Positions 28,729 to 41,234 of a stretch of DNA of 64,000 bases are shown here, piece after piece. The stretch is taken from contig CAWDOR010000023.1 of the NCBI GenBank assembly GCA_963804045.1, positions 1 through 64,000 on the forward strand. Reading direction: 5' to 3'. Position 1 is the first letter of the stretch; the number at the start of each line of letters is the position of its first letter. The notes under the pieces were generated by a model. It searched no databases. It was not told the origin of the DNA and was given only the letters and a program-made list of their open reading frames with translations. Source of the DNA: Rhodoblastus sp963804045. GTDB lineage: Bacteria > Pseudomonadota > Alphaproteobacteria > Rhizobiales > Beijerinckiaceae. The position numbers and the translations under genes are program-made.

Positions 28729-31588
28729 TCAGCCCAAAATCTCGTTGAAAATCCGCCTGACATCCTTGCGCGTTTCGGCCAATTGTCGTTCGACGCGCAA
28801 AAAATCGGGCAGGCCCGCGGCGGCGGCGAGGCGGCGCTTGACGCCTTCCGCCGCCTTGGCCGGGTCGGCGCCCTCGCCAAGACTCAGGCGCAGGCCCTGC
28901 GCGACCCTGGTGAACAGGTCCAGGGCCTCGCCGAGCCTTTCGGCCAGATCGACGTCCAGAACTTTTCCGGCGGCGGCGGCGAGAATTTCCGCCGTGCCGT
29001 GAACCCTCAGGCTCCGCCATTTGCCGCCAAAGCTGAGCGCCAGAACCTGAGCGATGAATTCAATGTCGAGCAAGCCGCCCGGCGCCAGTTTCAGGTCCCA
29101 AGGCCCGCCGTCGCCTTTTTCCTTGGCGACCAGCGCCCGCATTTCTCGCGCCGCCTTGGCCAGGACGGCGAAATCGCGCTTGCGATAAAGCGTCTGCGCG
29201 ATGATCTGCTGCGCCTCGACGCCGAGCGAAACATCGCCGGCGACCGGACGGGCGCGGGTCAGCGCCATATGTTCCCAAATCTCCGCTTCGCCCGCCTGAT
29301 AGGCGCGAAAAGTCGAGAGCCGCGCCGCCACCGGCCCCTGATTGCCGGAGGGCCGCAGCCGCATGTCGACCTCGAACAGTTTTCCGCGCCGCGTCGGCGC
29401 GCTGAGCGCCGCGATCAGCCTTTGGGTCAGGCGGGTGTAATAAAGCGTGGCGTGCAGCGGCTTCGGCCCGTCGGACTCGGGGTTTTCGGGATCGAAATCA
29501 TAGAGCATGACCAGATCGAGGTCGGAACTCGCGGTCATCTCGCGCGAGCCGAGCTTCCCCAGGCCGAGAACCACGCAGCGCCCGCCTGGGGGCCTGCCAT
29601 GTTCGGCGGCGAAAATCGCCTCGACCCGCGCCAGACAGCATTTTGTCAGCGCCGAAGCCAGCGCCGAATAGGCGCGCCCCGCCTCCCGCGCCTCGATCAG
29701 CCCGGCGAACAGCCGCAGGCCCACCATGAATTTTTCTTCCGTCGCGAAGCCCCTGGCCATGTCGAGAAAGGCTTCGAGACTGGACTCGCCCTGGTCGAGA
29801 CGGTCCAGCCGGCGCGAATAATCGGCCTCCTGCATGGGCGCGGCGGTCAGGCCCTGGTCTATGGCGGCGTCGAGCACATGCGGGGCCTGGGCCACGATCT
29901 CGGCGAGGCGTGGCGCGCCGCCGAGCATGTCGGCGAACAGCTGGCGCATGGCCTCATGCGATTTCAGCAGTGAGAACAATTCCACCGCCGCCGGCATTTT
30001 CACCATGGCCTCGTCGAAAGCGGCCAGGGCGGAATCGGCGTCGCCGGAGCGCGAAAAAGCCTCGAGCAGGGCCGGAACCAGTTCGGTCAGCACTTCGCGG
30101 GCGCGGGCGCTGCGCATGGCGGGGCGCCGGCCGAAATGCCAGCCGCGCACCGTTTCCGCCGCCCGCGCCGGATCGCCAAAACCCATTTCGCGCAGGGTTT
30201 CCAGGGTTTCCGGATCGTCGCCGGCGCCGGTGAACACCAGATTGCCGGCGCGCGAGTTCGAGCCCGGGCGCGTGTTCGAACAGCCGCGCGTAATGTTTTT
30301 CCACCGCGCGCAGGTTTCTGGTCAGCGCCGCCGAAAAGCCGGCGGTCCCGCCAAAGCCGCAGAAGCGGGCGAAATTTTTCAGCGCCGGCGGTTCGGACGG
30401 CAGGCGCTGGGTCTGGTGGTCGTCGAGCATTTGCAGCCGGTGCTCGACATCGCGCAAAAAAGCATAGGCCTGCGCCAGCTCGCTCGCCGCCTGGGCCGTG
30501 ATCCACCGGTCGGCGCGCAACTGCCTGAGCATGTCGAGCGTGCGCGCGCCGCGCAGGGGCTTGCGCCTGCCGCCAAAGATCAATTGCTGGGTCTGGACGA
30601 AAAATTCGATCTCGCGAATGCCGCCGCGCCCGAGCTTGACGTCATGGCCGGCGACGGCGATCTCGGCATGGCCTTTGACCGCGTGAATCTGCCGCTTCAT
30701 CGCGTGAATATCGGCGATCGCCGCATAGTCGAAATATTTGCGCCAGACGAAGGGCGCCAGCTCCGCGAGAAAATTCGCGCCCAGCGCCAGGTCGCCGGCG
30801 ATGGGCCGCGCCTTGATGAAGGCGGCGCGCTCCCAGTTCTGGCCGAGCGACTCGTAGTAATTCCTGGCGGCGTCGAGCGACACCGCCACCGCCGTCGAGC
30901 CGGGATCGGGCCGCAGCCGCAGATCGACGCGCAGCACATAACCGTCGCCGGTGCGGGCGTTGAGCAATTTGACCAGATTTTGCGTCAGCCGCACCGCATT
31001 GGCTTTGGCCCCGGCGCCGAAGGCGAGCGCCGGGGCCCTGGCGTCGTAAAACACCACCAGATCGATGTCGGAGGAATAGTTCAACTCCATCGCGCCATGC
31101 TTGCCCAGCGCCAGCACGGCCAAGCCGCAGGCCTCCTCCCGCTCGACGCCGGCCAGGCGCAAGGCGACGCGCAAGGCGGCGGCGACAAAAGCGTCGGCGG
31201 CGCGCGACAGCGCCCGCGTGGTGGCGACCACGTCGCTATGGCCGGAGAGATCGGCCAGGGCGATCGCCAGCGCGCTTTCCTGCTTGGCCTTGCGCAGCAG
31301 CGTCATGGCCCGCGCCTCTGAGCATTCCGTCTCGCTCAGGGCGCGCAGCGGCGTCAATGCGGCCGATGGCGCGGCCTCCGGACCGGCCCGCAAAATGCGG
31401 CCCAAACGTTCGGGGTCGCGGCGGATCAGCCCCCAGAGAAAGGGCGATTGATCGGCGAGGCCCAGGGCCAGAGGCTCAAAAGCCTCCCATTGCGGCAATT
31501 CCGCCAGCGCGGGCGCCTCCGCCAGCAAATCCTTGACGCGGGCGCGGGCGAGCGCCGGGTGGGCGGGGCGGGGCGGGGCGAGTTTCAT
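28729..31588 (-). pseudogene. glnE: bifunctional glutamine synthetase adenylyltransferase/adenylyl-removing enzyme, frameshifted
   Basis: About 953 codons of GlnE in two frames. The N-terminal adenylyl-removing domain has LGKHGAMELNYSSDIDLVVFYD near residue 170. The C-terminal adenylyltransferase domain has LGLGKLGSREMTASSDLDLVML. The frame changes near 30248: deleting one base in CTCGCGCGCC would restore LAAGNLVFTG. Both nucleotidyltransferase sites keep their Asp-x-Asp residues. The start overlaps the histidine-kinase stop (ATGA). It adenylylates glutamine synthetase under PII control, so its break would matter for nitrogen regulation; a sequencing insertion is the simpler reading. Confidence 0.9.
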
Positions 31589-33030
31589 GACGACAGGTTT
31601 TTGGACGCCGCGCCGCGCGGCAGCGACAGCGCCACGCGCAGGCCCGGCCGGTTGTCCTCAAGCCGGAGATCGCCGCCATGCAGCCGGGCGACGGCGGCGG
31701 CCAGCGACAGGCCCAGGCCGGAGCCGGGCCGCGAGCGCGAGGCCTCCAGCCTGACAAAACGCTCCAGCACCCGTGCGCGCTCGCCCGCGGGAATGCCGGG
31801 GCCGCGATCCCCCACCGAAATTTCCACCCGCCGGGCGTCGCCCTTGACGGCGATGGCGACTTCGCCCTGCTGCCCCGGCAGATCGGGCGCGCCATATTTC
31901 AGCGCGTTGTCGATCAGATTGGCCAGCGCCTGGCCGATCAATTCGCGATGGCCGAAGACATTCTCCACCCCCGGCGCCTCGACCTTGAGGGCGACGCCGC
32001 GCTCCTCCGCCGAGGGTTCGTAGAGTTCGCCGAGATCGGAAGCGAGCGCGCAGGCGTCGAGCGGCGCAAAACCTTCCTGGGAGGATTGCGCCTCGGCGCG
32101 GGCGATCAGCAGCAGCGCGTTGAAAATGCGAATCAGCCCGTCGGCCTCGGCGATGACCTGCTCCAGCGCCTCGCGACTGGCCTCTTCGCCGCCGTCGGCG
32201 GCCAGCGCCTGTTCGGCGTTGTTGCGCAGGCGCGTCAATGGCGTGCGCAGATCGTGGGCGACATTGTCGGAGACCTGCCTGATGCCCTCCATCAGCCGGG
32301 CGATGCGGTCGAGCATGGCGTTGAGATTCTGCGCGAGCCGGTCGAGTTCGTCGCCCGAGCCGGACAAGGGCAGCCGTCCGCTGAGATCGCCATGCAGCAG
32401 GGTCGCGGCCTTGGCGCTCATGGCGTCGACGCGCTGCAACAGCCGGCGCGCCACCAGCAGGCCGCCAAAGGCGCCGATCGCCAGCAGCCAGAGCAGCGAG
32501 GTCGCCAGCGCCGAGCCGAGAATATGGCCGAGTTGCTCGCGGTCCTCGATGTCATGGCCGACCAGCAGGCGGAAGCCGTCGGGCAGCACATAGACCCGGG
32601 CGACGGCGCGACGCCGGATATTGGCCTCGCCGGAGCGCTCGTAGGAAATTTCCACGGCCTCGCTCTGGTCGAGCACGCCGGGCGGCAGCTCCAGCACATT
32701 GCCGGCGACGGTGACGCCATTGGGCGCGGCGACCAGATAGATCGAGGCGCCCGGCGTCTGCGCCCGGCGCTGCACCACGGTGGCGAGCTGGGTCAGCCCG
32801 CCCTCGTCATATTGATCGACGAGCCCCTTGATGTCGGCGTCGAGCGTCTGGTCGATCTGCTGGTCGATGAGATCGCGGACATTTTCGCCGACCTTTTCCA
32901 GCGTCAGGGTGAAGCCGAGGCCAATGATGATGAAATAGGCCAGCGCCAGTTTGAAGGCGGTGGTGCGCAGCATCCGGCTCAACGCCGCCAGGCTCGCCAG
33001 CGTTTTTTCCCTGATCGCCGACGGAATCAA
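31585..33030 (-). CDS. sensor histidine kinase with HAMP domain
   Basis: A 481-residue kinase. TM1 is about residues 23-41 (FKLALAYFIIIGLGFTLTL), a 125-residue periplasmic sensor domain follows, TM2 is near residue 170, then HAMP, an H-box NVAHDLRTPLTRLR, and N, G1 and G2 boxes ELIGQALANLIDNALKYG, DRGPGIP and GSGLGLSL. No response regulator is adjacent: the divergent neighbour is ftsK. Coupled to glnE by ATGA overlap. Signal unknown. Confidence 0.92.
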   Translation of the reverse strand: MIPSAIREKTLASLAALSRMLRTTAFKLALAYFIIIGLGFTLTLEKVGENVRDLIDQQIDQTLDADIKGLVDQYDEGGLTQLATVVQRRAQTPGASIYLVAAPNGVTVAGNVLELPPGVLDQSEAVEISYERSGEANIRRRAVARVYVLPDGFRLLVGHDIEDREQLGHILGSALATSLLWLLAIGAFGGLLVARRLLQRVDAMSAKAATLLHGDLSGRLPLSGSGDELDRLAQNLNAMLDRIARLMEGIRQVSDNVAHDLRTPLTRLRNNAEQALAADGGEEASREALEQVIAEADGLIRIFNALLLIARAEAQSSQEGFAPLDACALASDLGELYEPSAEERGVALKVEAPGVENVFGHRELIGQALANLIDNALKYGAPDLPGQQGEVAIAVKGDARRVEISVGDRGPGIPAGERARVLERFVRLEASRSRPGSGLGLSLAAAVARLHGGDLRLEDNRPGLRVALSLPRGAASKNLSS

Positions 33031-33218
33031 TTTCAGCCCCCAATGGCCCCAGGCCCGCGCGAAAATTTTTTTTCACCATGTTTCATCCCGGCATTCCCGG
33101 CAAGTTACCGATTGGTCATGCCACGGGGACAACAGCGGAAACCGCTCCTTAACCGTGACCGGGCCATTGTCGTTTCCGCCCCAGGGCCTCAGTTTTCGCG
33201 TTCCGAAAGTATCCGTCC

Positions 33219-35858
33219 ATGTTCACGACACTCGATCAATGGCTGGCGCGTCTGTTTGGCGCCAACCGCCGCGACGGCCTCGTCCCGCCGCTCGCCCAGC
33301 GCGCTTCCTACGGCCATGACGGCATGAATTTGCAGCAGATCGAGTCCTACGGACAGAGCTTCGATTTCGACGACGAGTCCCAGCCCTATCAGCCCTATCT
33401 GCGCCCGCCGCGCAGCGGCGGCGTTTTGCCCGAGCCGCAACAGCCGATTCGAGTCGAGACGCCCCAAGAACTGGCGTCCCAAGAACTGGCCCCCCAGGAA
33501 TGGGCGCATCAGGAATGGGCGCATCAAGAACTGGCGCCGCCGCCGGTCGCGGCGGCCTATGCCCGCCAGGAAGCCGAGGCGACGCTTAAATCGCAGCAGA
33601 TGTTGCGTGGCTACGATCCGGCCGGCGTCGCCGATTTATCCTCGTCCTGGGCCGAGCCGTCGCCCGAATTTTTCGCGCCGCCCGCCGCCCCCGCGCCGGA
33701 AAGGCCGGTCGATCCCGGCCGCGTCCGCTTCACCCGCACGCCCGAAGCCCTGCTTCAGCGCAAGCGCGAGGAGGAAGAAGCGAAAATCCGCGCCGCCGAG
33801 GACGAGGCGCGCCGCATAGAGGAGGAGGCGCGTCTGCGCGCCGAGGACGAGCTTCGTCGCGCCGAGGAAATTCGCCAGGCCCGCGCCGAGGCCATGCGCC
33901 AGCAGACCGGCGAGGACAAGCCGCGCGTGCGCTTCGCCCGCACGCCGGACGCCCCGCTTCCGCCCCGCGCCCCGCAGGCCGCGCCCCTGCCCGAACCGCA
34001 AGCCGAGCCGCAGCCGCTATTCATGCCCGCGCCCTTCACCGCCATGGGCGCCCGTTTCGCGCTGCGCAGCGGCTATGCCGCGCCGGTGGTCACCGCCGCG
34101 CCCGTCCTCGCGCCGATCCCGGCCCCGGCGCCCGCCTTTTCGCCCGCGCCCGCCGAGGAGCCCGCCTCGGTCGCCGCCGGCAAGGTGCGGGTGCGCGTCA
34201 AGGCCGCCGGACGCGTCGCCGAGGCCGAAACCGCCGCCCCTGCGCCCGTCGCCGCGCCCGCTGCCAGAAGGCCGGCGCCCACCGCCCCCGGCGGCTTCCT
34301 GCAACGCCTCGATCCGTTCTCCGAGGATTACGAACCCTTCGACGTGGACATGCTCAGCGAGCCGCCCTTTCCGACGGTCGAGGAGGACGAGGACGAAGTG
34401 CTGGAGGTCAACGCCGACGCGCTGGAAAAGACCCTCGAGGATTTTGGCGTGCGCGGCGACGTGCTCAACGCCCATCCCGGGCCAGTGGTGACGCTTTACG
34501 AATTCGAGCCGGCGCCGGGGATCAAGTCGTCCCGGGTGATCGGCCTGGCCGACGACATCGCCCGCTCCATGTCGGCGGTGTCCGCCCGCGTCGCCGTTGT
34601 CCCCGGCCGCAACGCCATTGGCATCGAACTGCCCAATCCCCGCCGCGAAACCGTTTACCTGCGCGAACTGCTGGCCACCCCGGAATTCTCCGACAGCAAG
34701 CACCGCCTCGCCATTGCGCTCGGCAAAACCATCGGCGGCGAGCCCGTCATCGTCGATCTCGCCAAAATGCCCCATCTGCTGGTCGCGGGAACCACCGGCT
34801 CCGGCAAGTCGGTCGCCATCAACACCATGATCCTCAGCCTGCTCTATCGGCTCAAGCCGCAGCAGTGCCGCCTCATCATGGTCGATCCCAAAATGCTGGA
34901 ATTGTCGGTCTATGACGGCATTCCCCACCTCCTCACCCCCGTCGTCACCGACCCGAAAAAAGCGGTCGTGGCGCTCAAATGGGCGGTCCGCGAGATGGAG
35001 GACCGCTACAAGAAAATGTCCAAGCTCGGCGTCCGCAACATCGACGGGTTTAACGCCCGCGTCACGGAAGCCGCCGCCAAGGGCGAGATCATCAGCCGCA
35101 CCGTGCAGACCGGCTTCGACCGCGAAACCGGCGAGGCTGTCTACGAACAGGAGCAGATGGACCTCTCGACCCTGCCCTTCATCGTCGTCATCGTCGATGA
35201 AATGGCCGATCTGATGATGGTCGCCGGCAAGGAGATCGAAGGCGCCATCCAGCGCCTGGCGCAAATGGCGCGCGCCGCCGGCATCCATCTGATCATGGCC
35301 ACCCAGCGCCCCTCGGTCGATGTCATCACCGGCACGATCAAGGCCAATTTCCCCACCCGCATTTCCTTCCAGGTGACGTCGAAAATCGACAGCCGGACGA
35401 TTCTGGGCGAAATGGGCGCCGAACAACTGCTGGGCCAGGGCGACATGCTCTACATGGCCGGCGGCGGACGGATTTCGCGCGTGCACGGGCCCTTTGTCTC
35501 CGACGCCGAGGTGGAGCGCGTGGTCGCCCATCTCAAGACGCAAGGGTCGCCGGAATATCTCGATTCGGTCACGGTCGAGGACGGCGAGGGCGAGGAGGAC
35601 GATGCCGCGCCGCTTTCCCTGGCCGGCGACGACGAGGGCGGCGATCTCTACGACCGCGCCGTGGCCGTGGTGCTGCGCGACAAGAAATGCTCGACCTCCT
35701 ATGTCCAGCGCCGGCTGTCGGTCGGCTATAACAAGGCCGCCTCGCTGGTCGAGCGCATGGAGAAGGAAGGCGTCGTCGGTCCCGCCAATCACGCCGGAAA
35801 AAGACAGATTCTCGTCGGTGGGGGCATAGATCGCGGCGCCTTCGATCTCGCGGATTGA
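33219..35858 (+). CDS. ftsK: FtsK/SpoIIIE-type DNA translocase without membrane domain
   Basis: An 879-residue translocase. Residues 1-370 are a charged, Pro/Ala/Glu-rich, partly coiled-coil linker with no membrane segment. The motor has Walker A VAGTTGSGKSVAIN and Walker B FIVVIVDEMADLMM. The C-terminal gamma winged helix (VLRDKKCSTSYVQRRLSVGY) would read KOPS. It moves DNA at the septum for chromosome segregation. Lack of the usual four N-terminal helices marks it as a soluble or second-copy FtsK, so its septal recruitment is unclear. A five-unit 15-bp repeat lies near codon 83. Confidence 0.92.
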   Translation: MFTTLDQWLARLFGANRRDGLVPPLAQRASYGHDGMNLQQIESYGQSFDFDDESQPYQPYLRPPRSGGVLPEPQQPIRVETPQELASQELAPQEWAHQEWAHQELAPPPVAAAYARQEAEATLKSQQMLRGYDPAGVADLSSSWAEPSPEFFAPPAAPAPERPVDPGRVRFTRTPEALLQRKREEEEAKIRAAEDEARRIEEEARLRAEDELRRAEEIRQARAEAMRQQTGEDKPRVRFARTPDAPLPPRAPQAAPLPEPQAEPQPLFMPAPFTAMGARFALRSGYAAPVVTAAPVLAPIPAPAPAFSPAPAEEPASVAAGKVRVRVKAAGRVAEAETAAPAPVAAPAARRPAPTAPGGFLQRLDPFSEDYEPFDVDMLSEPPFPTVEEDEDEVLEVNADALEKTLEDFGVRGDVLNAHPGPVVTLYEFEPAPGIKSSRVIGLADDIARSMSAVSARVAVVPGRNAIGIELPNPRRETVYLRELLATPEFSDSKHRLAIALGKTIGGEPVIVDLAKMPHLLVAGTTGSGKSVAINTMILSLLYRLKPQQCRLIMVDPKMLELSVYDGIPHLLTPVVTDPKKAVVALKWAVREMEDRYKKMSKLGVRNIDGFNARVTEAAAKGEIISRTVQTGFDRETGEAVYEQEQMDLSTLPFIVVIVDEMADLMMVAGKEIEGAIQRLAQMARAAGIHLIMATQRPSVDVITGTIKANFPTRISFQVTSKIDSRTILGEMGAEQLLGQGDMLYMAGGGRISRVHGPFVSDAEVERVVAHLKTQGSPEYLDSVTVEDGEGEEDDAAPLSLAGDDEGGDLYDRAVAVVLRDKKCSTSYVQRRLSVGYNKAASLVERMEKEGVVGPANHAGKRQILVGGGIDRGAFDLAD
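33465..33539 (+). repeat. five in-frame 15-bp repeats in ftsK
   Basis: Units CAAGAACTGGCGTCC, CAAGAACTGGCCCCC, CAGGAATGGGCGCAT (twice, identical) and CAAGAACTGGCGCCG encode QE(L/W)A(S/P/H) five times. A minisatellite within the disordered linker. Confidence 0.9.
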
Positions 35859-35893
35859 TTGCGACTTTCGACCGCCAAAAATTTTACCCAAAT

Positions 35894-35938
35894 CGCAAGC
35901 GGCCCCCCTTTGCGGCGCCGCTTGCGCCTCCCATATTC
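35894..35938 (+). promoter_or_regulatory. candidate heat-shock promoter and inverted repeat before clpB
   Basis: CTTTGCGG (35908-35915), 14 bases, CCCATATTC (35930-35938) resembles a sigma32 promoter (CTTGAAA...CCCCATNT). The perfect 10-bp repeat CGCAAGCGGC (35894-35903) / GCCGCTTGCG (35917-35926) overlaps the -35 region. It could also be the ftsK terminator, but there is no T-run. Confidence 0.4.
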
Positions 35939-36022
35939 GTGACCGAGGACGCCCGAATGGGGTCCGCGTTCTGACGTCGCGCTTCCGCCATCCGGGGTTT
36001 CGCGGCGATCTTGGAGGTCATG

Positions 36023-38653
<2,631 letters not shown>

Positions 38654-38658
38654 CCGGA

Positions 38659-38689
38659 AAAAGGGCGTCTTCGGACGCCTTTTTTTGGA
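38659..38689. terminator. bidirectional terminator after clpB
   Basis: GGCGTC (38664-38669), UUCG tetraloop, GACGCC (38674-38679), with TTTTTTT on one side and AAAAA on the other, serving clpB and the convergent membrane-protein gene. Confidence 0.92.
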
Positions 38690-38690
38690 A

Positions 38691-39074
38691 TCAGAATCGG
38701 CCCATGACGCGTTTCAAGGTCAGAGGCGCGAGCAGGCCGAGGCTCCAGGCGAGAGCGGCGACCAGCAGGAAAATCCAGCCCGCATAGAGGTCATGGAGAG
38801 GCGCCGCCGAAGCCCCGCCCATCTGGCCGCGCGCGCTGCGCGCCGCGTCCAGCCCCTTCCAGCGCATGTCATCCGCCAGGGCCAGGGCCGCCGCGCTCAA
38901 CAGTCCCAGAGCGATGGCCGCGCGGCGCAACGCGCGCCTGTCGCCGAGCGCGGCGCCAATGCAGACGGCGGTCATGAAAACCACCAGAGCGAACAGGATC
39001 AAATCCGAAGGCGCGGCGCTGGAAAGGGAGAAATCGGACGGAAAAAAATCGGACACGGAAGGCTCCATCCCCAC
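38691..39074 (-). CDS. hypothetical membrane protein
   Basis: A 127-residue protein with an acidic/serine-rich start, then three hydrophobic segments (about 24-42, 52-68 and 98-116). No family recognised. The stop lies immediately next to the clpB bidirectional terminator, and about 136 bases separate its start from the TIGR02300 gene upstream on the same strand. Confidence 0.6.
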   Translation of the reverse strand: MGMEPSVSDFFPSDFSLSSAAPSDLILFALVVFMTAVCIGAALGDRRALRRAAIALGLLSAAALALADDMRWKGLDAARSARGQMGGASAAPLHDLYAGWIFLLVAALAWSLGLLAPLTLKRVMGRF

Positions 39075-39153
39075 GGGACCATTTGCCGGCGGAGATGCGG
39101 CGCGGCGCGAGGCTTAACCGGACCGCGCTTTTAAAACCATGAAACAAATCGAT

Positions 39154-39187
39154 AAAAAAGCCCGCACTCCCTTGGGGAATGCGGGCT
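39154..39187 (-). terminator. intrinsic terminator of the TIGR02300 gene
   Basis: On the minus strand, AGCCCGCA pairs with TGCGGGCT through a partly paired middle, followed by TTTTTT (A-run at 39154-39159). Confidence 0.85.
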
Positions 39188-39210
39188 GACAGAAAAAATC
39201 CGGCGAAAAA

Positions 39211-39579
39211 TCAGCCTTCGTCGTCGGTTTCGATATCGCCGTCGATGAGATCGGCGACATCGTCATTATCTTCCTCTTCCTCTTCGAGGAACGTATCGTC
39301 GGCTGCGTCATCGCCGAGATCGACATCGTCATCGACCACGGCCACGGCCTTTTCGTCGGCGGCGTCCGCCTCCTCAAGCGAGATCAGTTCGGCGCCGGCC
39401 TCCGGCTGCTCCTGCTCCTCGTCGTCGGCGGGGGCTGGACGCGCGGCGGCGCGCGTCAAAGCCGGCGGAACGAAGGTCGCGCCGCATTTCGGGCACAGAA
39501 TCGGATCCTTGTTCAGATCGAAAAACTTCGTGCCGCAATTCTGACACTGGCGTTTGCCGCCGAGTTCCGGTTTGGCCAC
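39211..39579 (-). CDS. TIGR02300 family protein (zinc ribbon plus acidic tail)
   Basis: A 122-residue protein. The N-terminus has two CxxC pairs (CQNCG, then CPKCG) around FFDLNKDPI, a small zinc ribbon, and the rest is almost entirely acidic (EEEEEDNDD). This FYDLN-acid architecture is restricted to alphaproteobacteria and its function is unknown; the acidic tail suggests binding to a basic protein or RNA polymerase. A strong terminator follows. Confidence 0.92.
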   Translation of the reverse strand: MAKPELGGKRQCQNCGTKFFDLNKDPILCPKCGATFVPPALTRAAARPAPADDEEQEQPEAGAELISLEEADAADEKAVAVVDDDVDLGDDAADDTFLEEEEEDNDDVADLIDGDIETDDEG

Positions 39580-39707
39580 GTCCTAAACCCCTTGTCGTCA
39601 ACCGGCGGGCGCCGGGATTTGTCCATCGGACGGTGGGGTTATTCGCGCCGCGCCCCGCTGTCAATCCGTCTCGCGCCTTCGGTCATAGAAAATAGAGACT
39701 CCGCGCC

Positions 39708-41234
39708 TCAGGCGGCGGCGCGCAGCCGTCCCCCCAGCGCCTCCCGGAGCAGACGCCGGCTGACGCCGGGGACGAAAATCAGCAACAGCGCGCCATAGAC
39801 CAGCACGCCCAAGGCGACGCTCGCCGCCAGGGCGCCGACGGGGTGGAGTTGGAGCAGCAGATGGGGGACGGCCCAGGCGACGACGCAGCCCATCAGCGCC
39901 GGGAGCGCCAGCGGGCGCATGAGCGCGGCGAGCATGCGCCCCCAGGGCAGATCCATGCGGCGATGGGCGAACCAGAGGCTCATGACAATATCCGAAAGGT
40001 CGCCGGCGACGCGGGCGAAGCCAATGCCCAGGGCGCCCAGGTCGGCGCCGAAGCTGACGCCCAGGCAGATGGCGCCGATGCGGATCAGACTCGCCTGGAG
40101 CCAATATTGCGGACGTCCGCTGGCGGCCAGGCCGGTCTGCACCGGATGCAGCGCCAGCATGAAGCCGCTGCCCACCGCCAGAATTTGCGTGATGGCGATG
40201 CTTTCCTCCCAGCCCGGTCCGGCGAGTACGGGAACGAGCAGCGGCGCGGTGGCGGCGAGGCCGAAAAAGGCGGGGGCGGCGAGCAGGGTCAGCCGCGCGC
40301 AGCCATCCATCACTCTTTGCCCGAGCAAGGCGGGGTTTTGCGCCACCGGCTGGAAATGCGAGAAATTGAGATTATGGGCTATGGCCGCCAGAGCGCCGCG
40401 AATCGGCTCGATCACCCGCAGCGCCATATTGAACCGGCCCAGTTCGGGAAGGCCGAAGACAATGGAAATCAGATAATTGAACAGCAGATAGGTGAAATTC
40501 TCGGTCAGCCGGATCCACAGGGCGAACCAGGCGAAATGGAAGAGATCGTCGAAATGGATCCGGGACCAGCGCGGCCTTATGTCCAGCCGGATCATCAGCG
40601 CCAGCGCCACGGCCTGGACCAGAACGGCGGCGACACGAAACAGGATCAAGGCCCAGACCCCGGCGCCGAGCAGGCCGGCGGCCAGCGCGACGGCGGTCGC
40701 CGCCGTATTGGCGATCAGGCTCGACAGGGCGATGGCGTTGAACCGGCGGCGGCGGCGCGCCAGGGCCGTGCCGATCACCAGCGGCGCGTTGGGAAACAGC
40801 AGCAGCGCCGCCACGGGCAGCAGCGCCGCCATTTCCGGTTGCTTGTAAAATGTGGCGAGAGCTTGCCCCAGGACGACGGACAGCAGCACGAAGCCCAGCG
40901 CGGCGAGCCAGGATACGGCGAGCGCCGCGCCAATATGGCTGCGGCGCAGCACCTTGCGCTGCGCCAGGGCGTCTTCGAAAGGCGTGGCGACGCAGACCGA
41001 GAAAATCGCCACCAGAGTCAGCACCAGCGCCGAGACGCCGAAATCCTCCGGCCGCAGCAACCGCGCCAGCACGGCGGTGACGACGACTTGCAGGCCGAGG
41101 CGCGACGCCGCCTCGAAGCCCGCCACTGTCGCCCAAATGTAAAAGCGCCGCGCCAAATCCGCCTCGATATGTTTCGGTCGCCTTGGCTCTTGTTCCAGCG
41201 CCCGCGCCACAGAGACCAGATCATAAGGGTGCAA
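39708..41234 (-). CDS. polysaccharide/oligosaccharide flippase (Wzx/MATE-like)
   Basis: A 508-residue protein with 12-14 hydrophobic segments. FEAASRLGLQVVVTAVLARLL and LRPEDFGVSALVLTLVAIF at the N-terminus are typical of the polysaccharide_synt family that moves lipid-linked glycans across the inner membrane. No glycosyltransferase cluster is adjacent, so its glycan is unknown. Stands alone, with a 380-base gap upstream. Confidence 0.88.
   Translation of the reverse strand: MHPYDLVSVARALEQEPRRPKHIEADLARRFYIWATVAGFEAASRLGLQVVVTAVLARLLRPEDFGVSALVLTLVAIFSVCVATPFEDALAQRKVLRRSHIGAALAVSWLAALGFVLLSVVLGQALATFYKQPEMAALLPVAALLLFPNAPLVIGTALARRRRRFNAIALSSLIANTAATAVALAAGLLGAGVWALILFRVAAVLVQAVALALMIRLDIRPRWSRIHFDDLFHFAWFALWIRLTENFTYLLFNYLISIVFGLPELGRFNMALRVIEPIRGALAAIAHNLNFSHFQPVAQNPALLGQRVMDGCARLTLLAAPAFFGLAATAPLLVPVLAGPGWEESIAITQILAVGSGFMLALHPVQTGLAASGRPQYWLQASLIRIGAICLGVSFGADLGALGIGFARVAGDLSDIVMSLWFAHRRMDLPWGRMLAALMRPLALPALMGCVVAWAVPHLLLQLHPVGALAASVALGVLVYGALLLIFVPGVSRRLLREALGGRLRAAA

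Noticed and set aside
33465..33539. Repeat array in ftsK as a CRISPR-like array
   Set aside because: Units are contiguous without spacers and in the reading frame.
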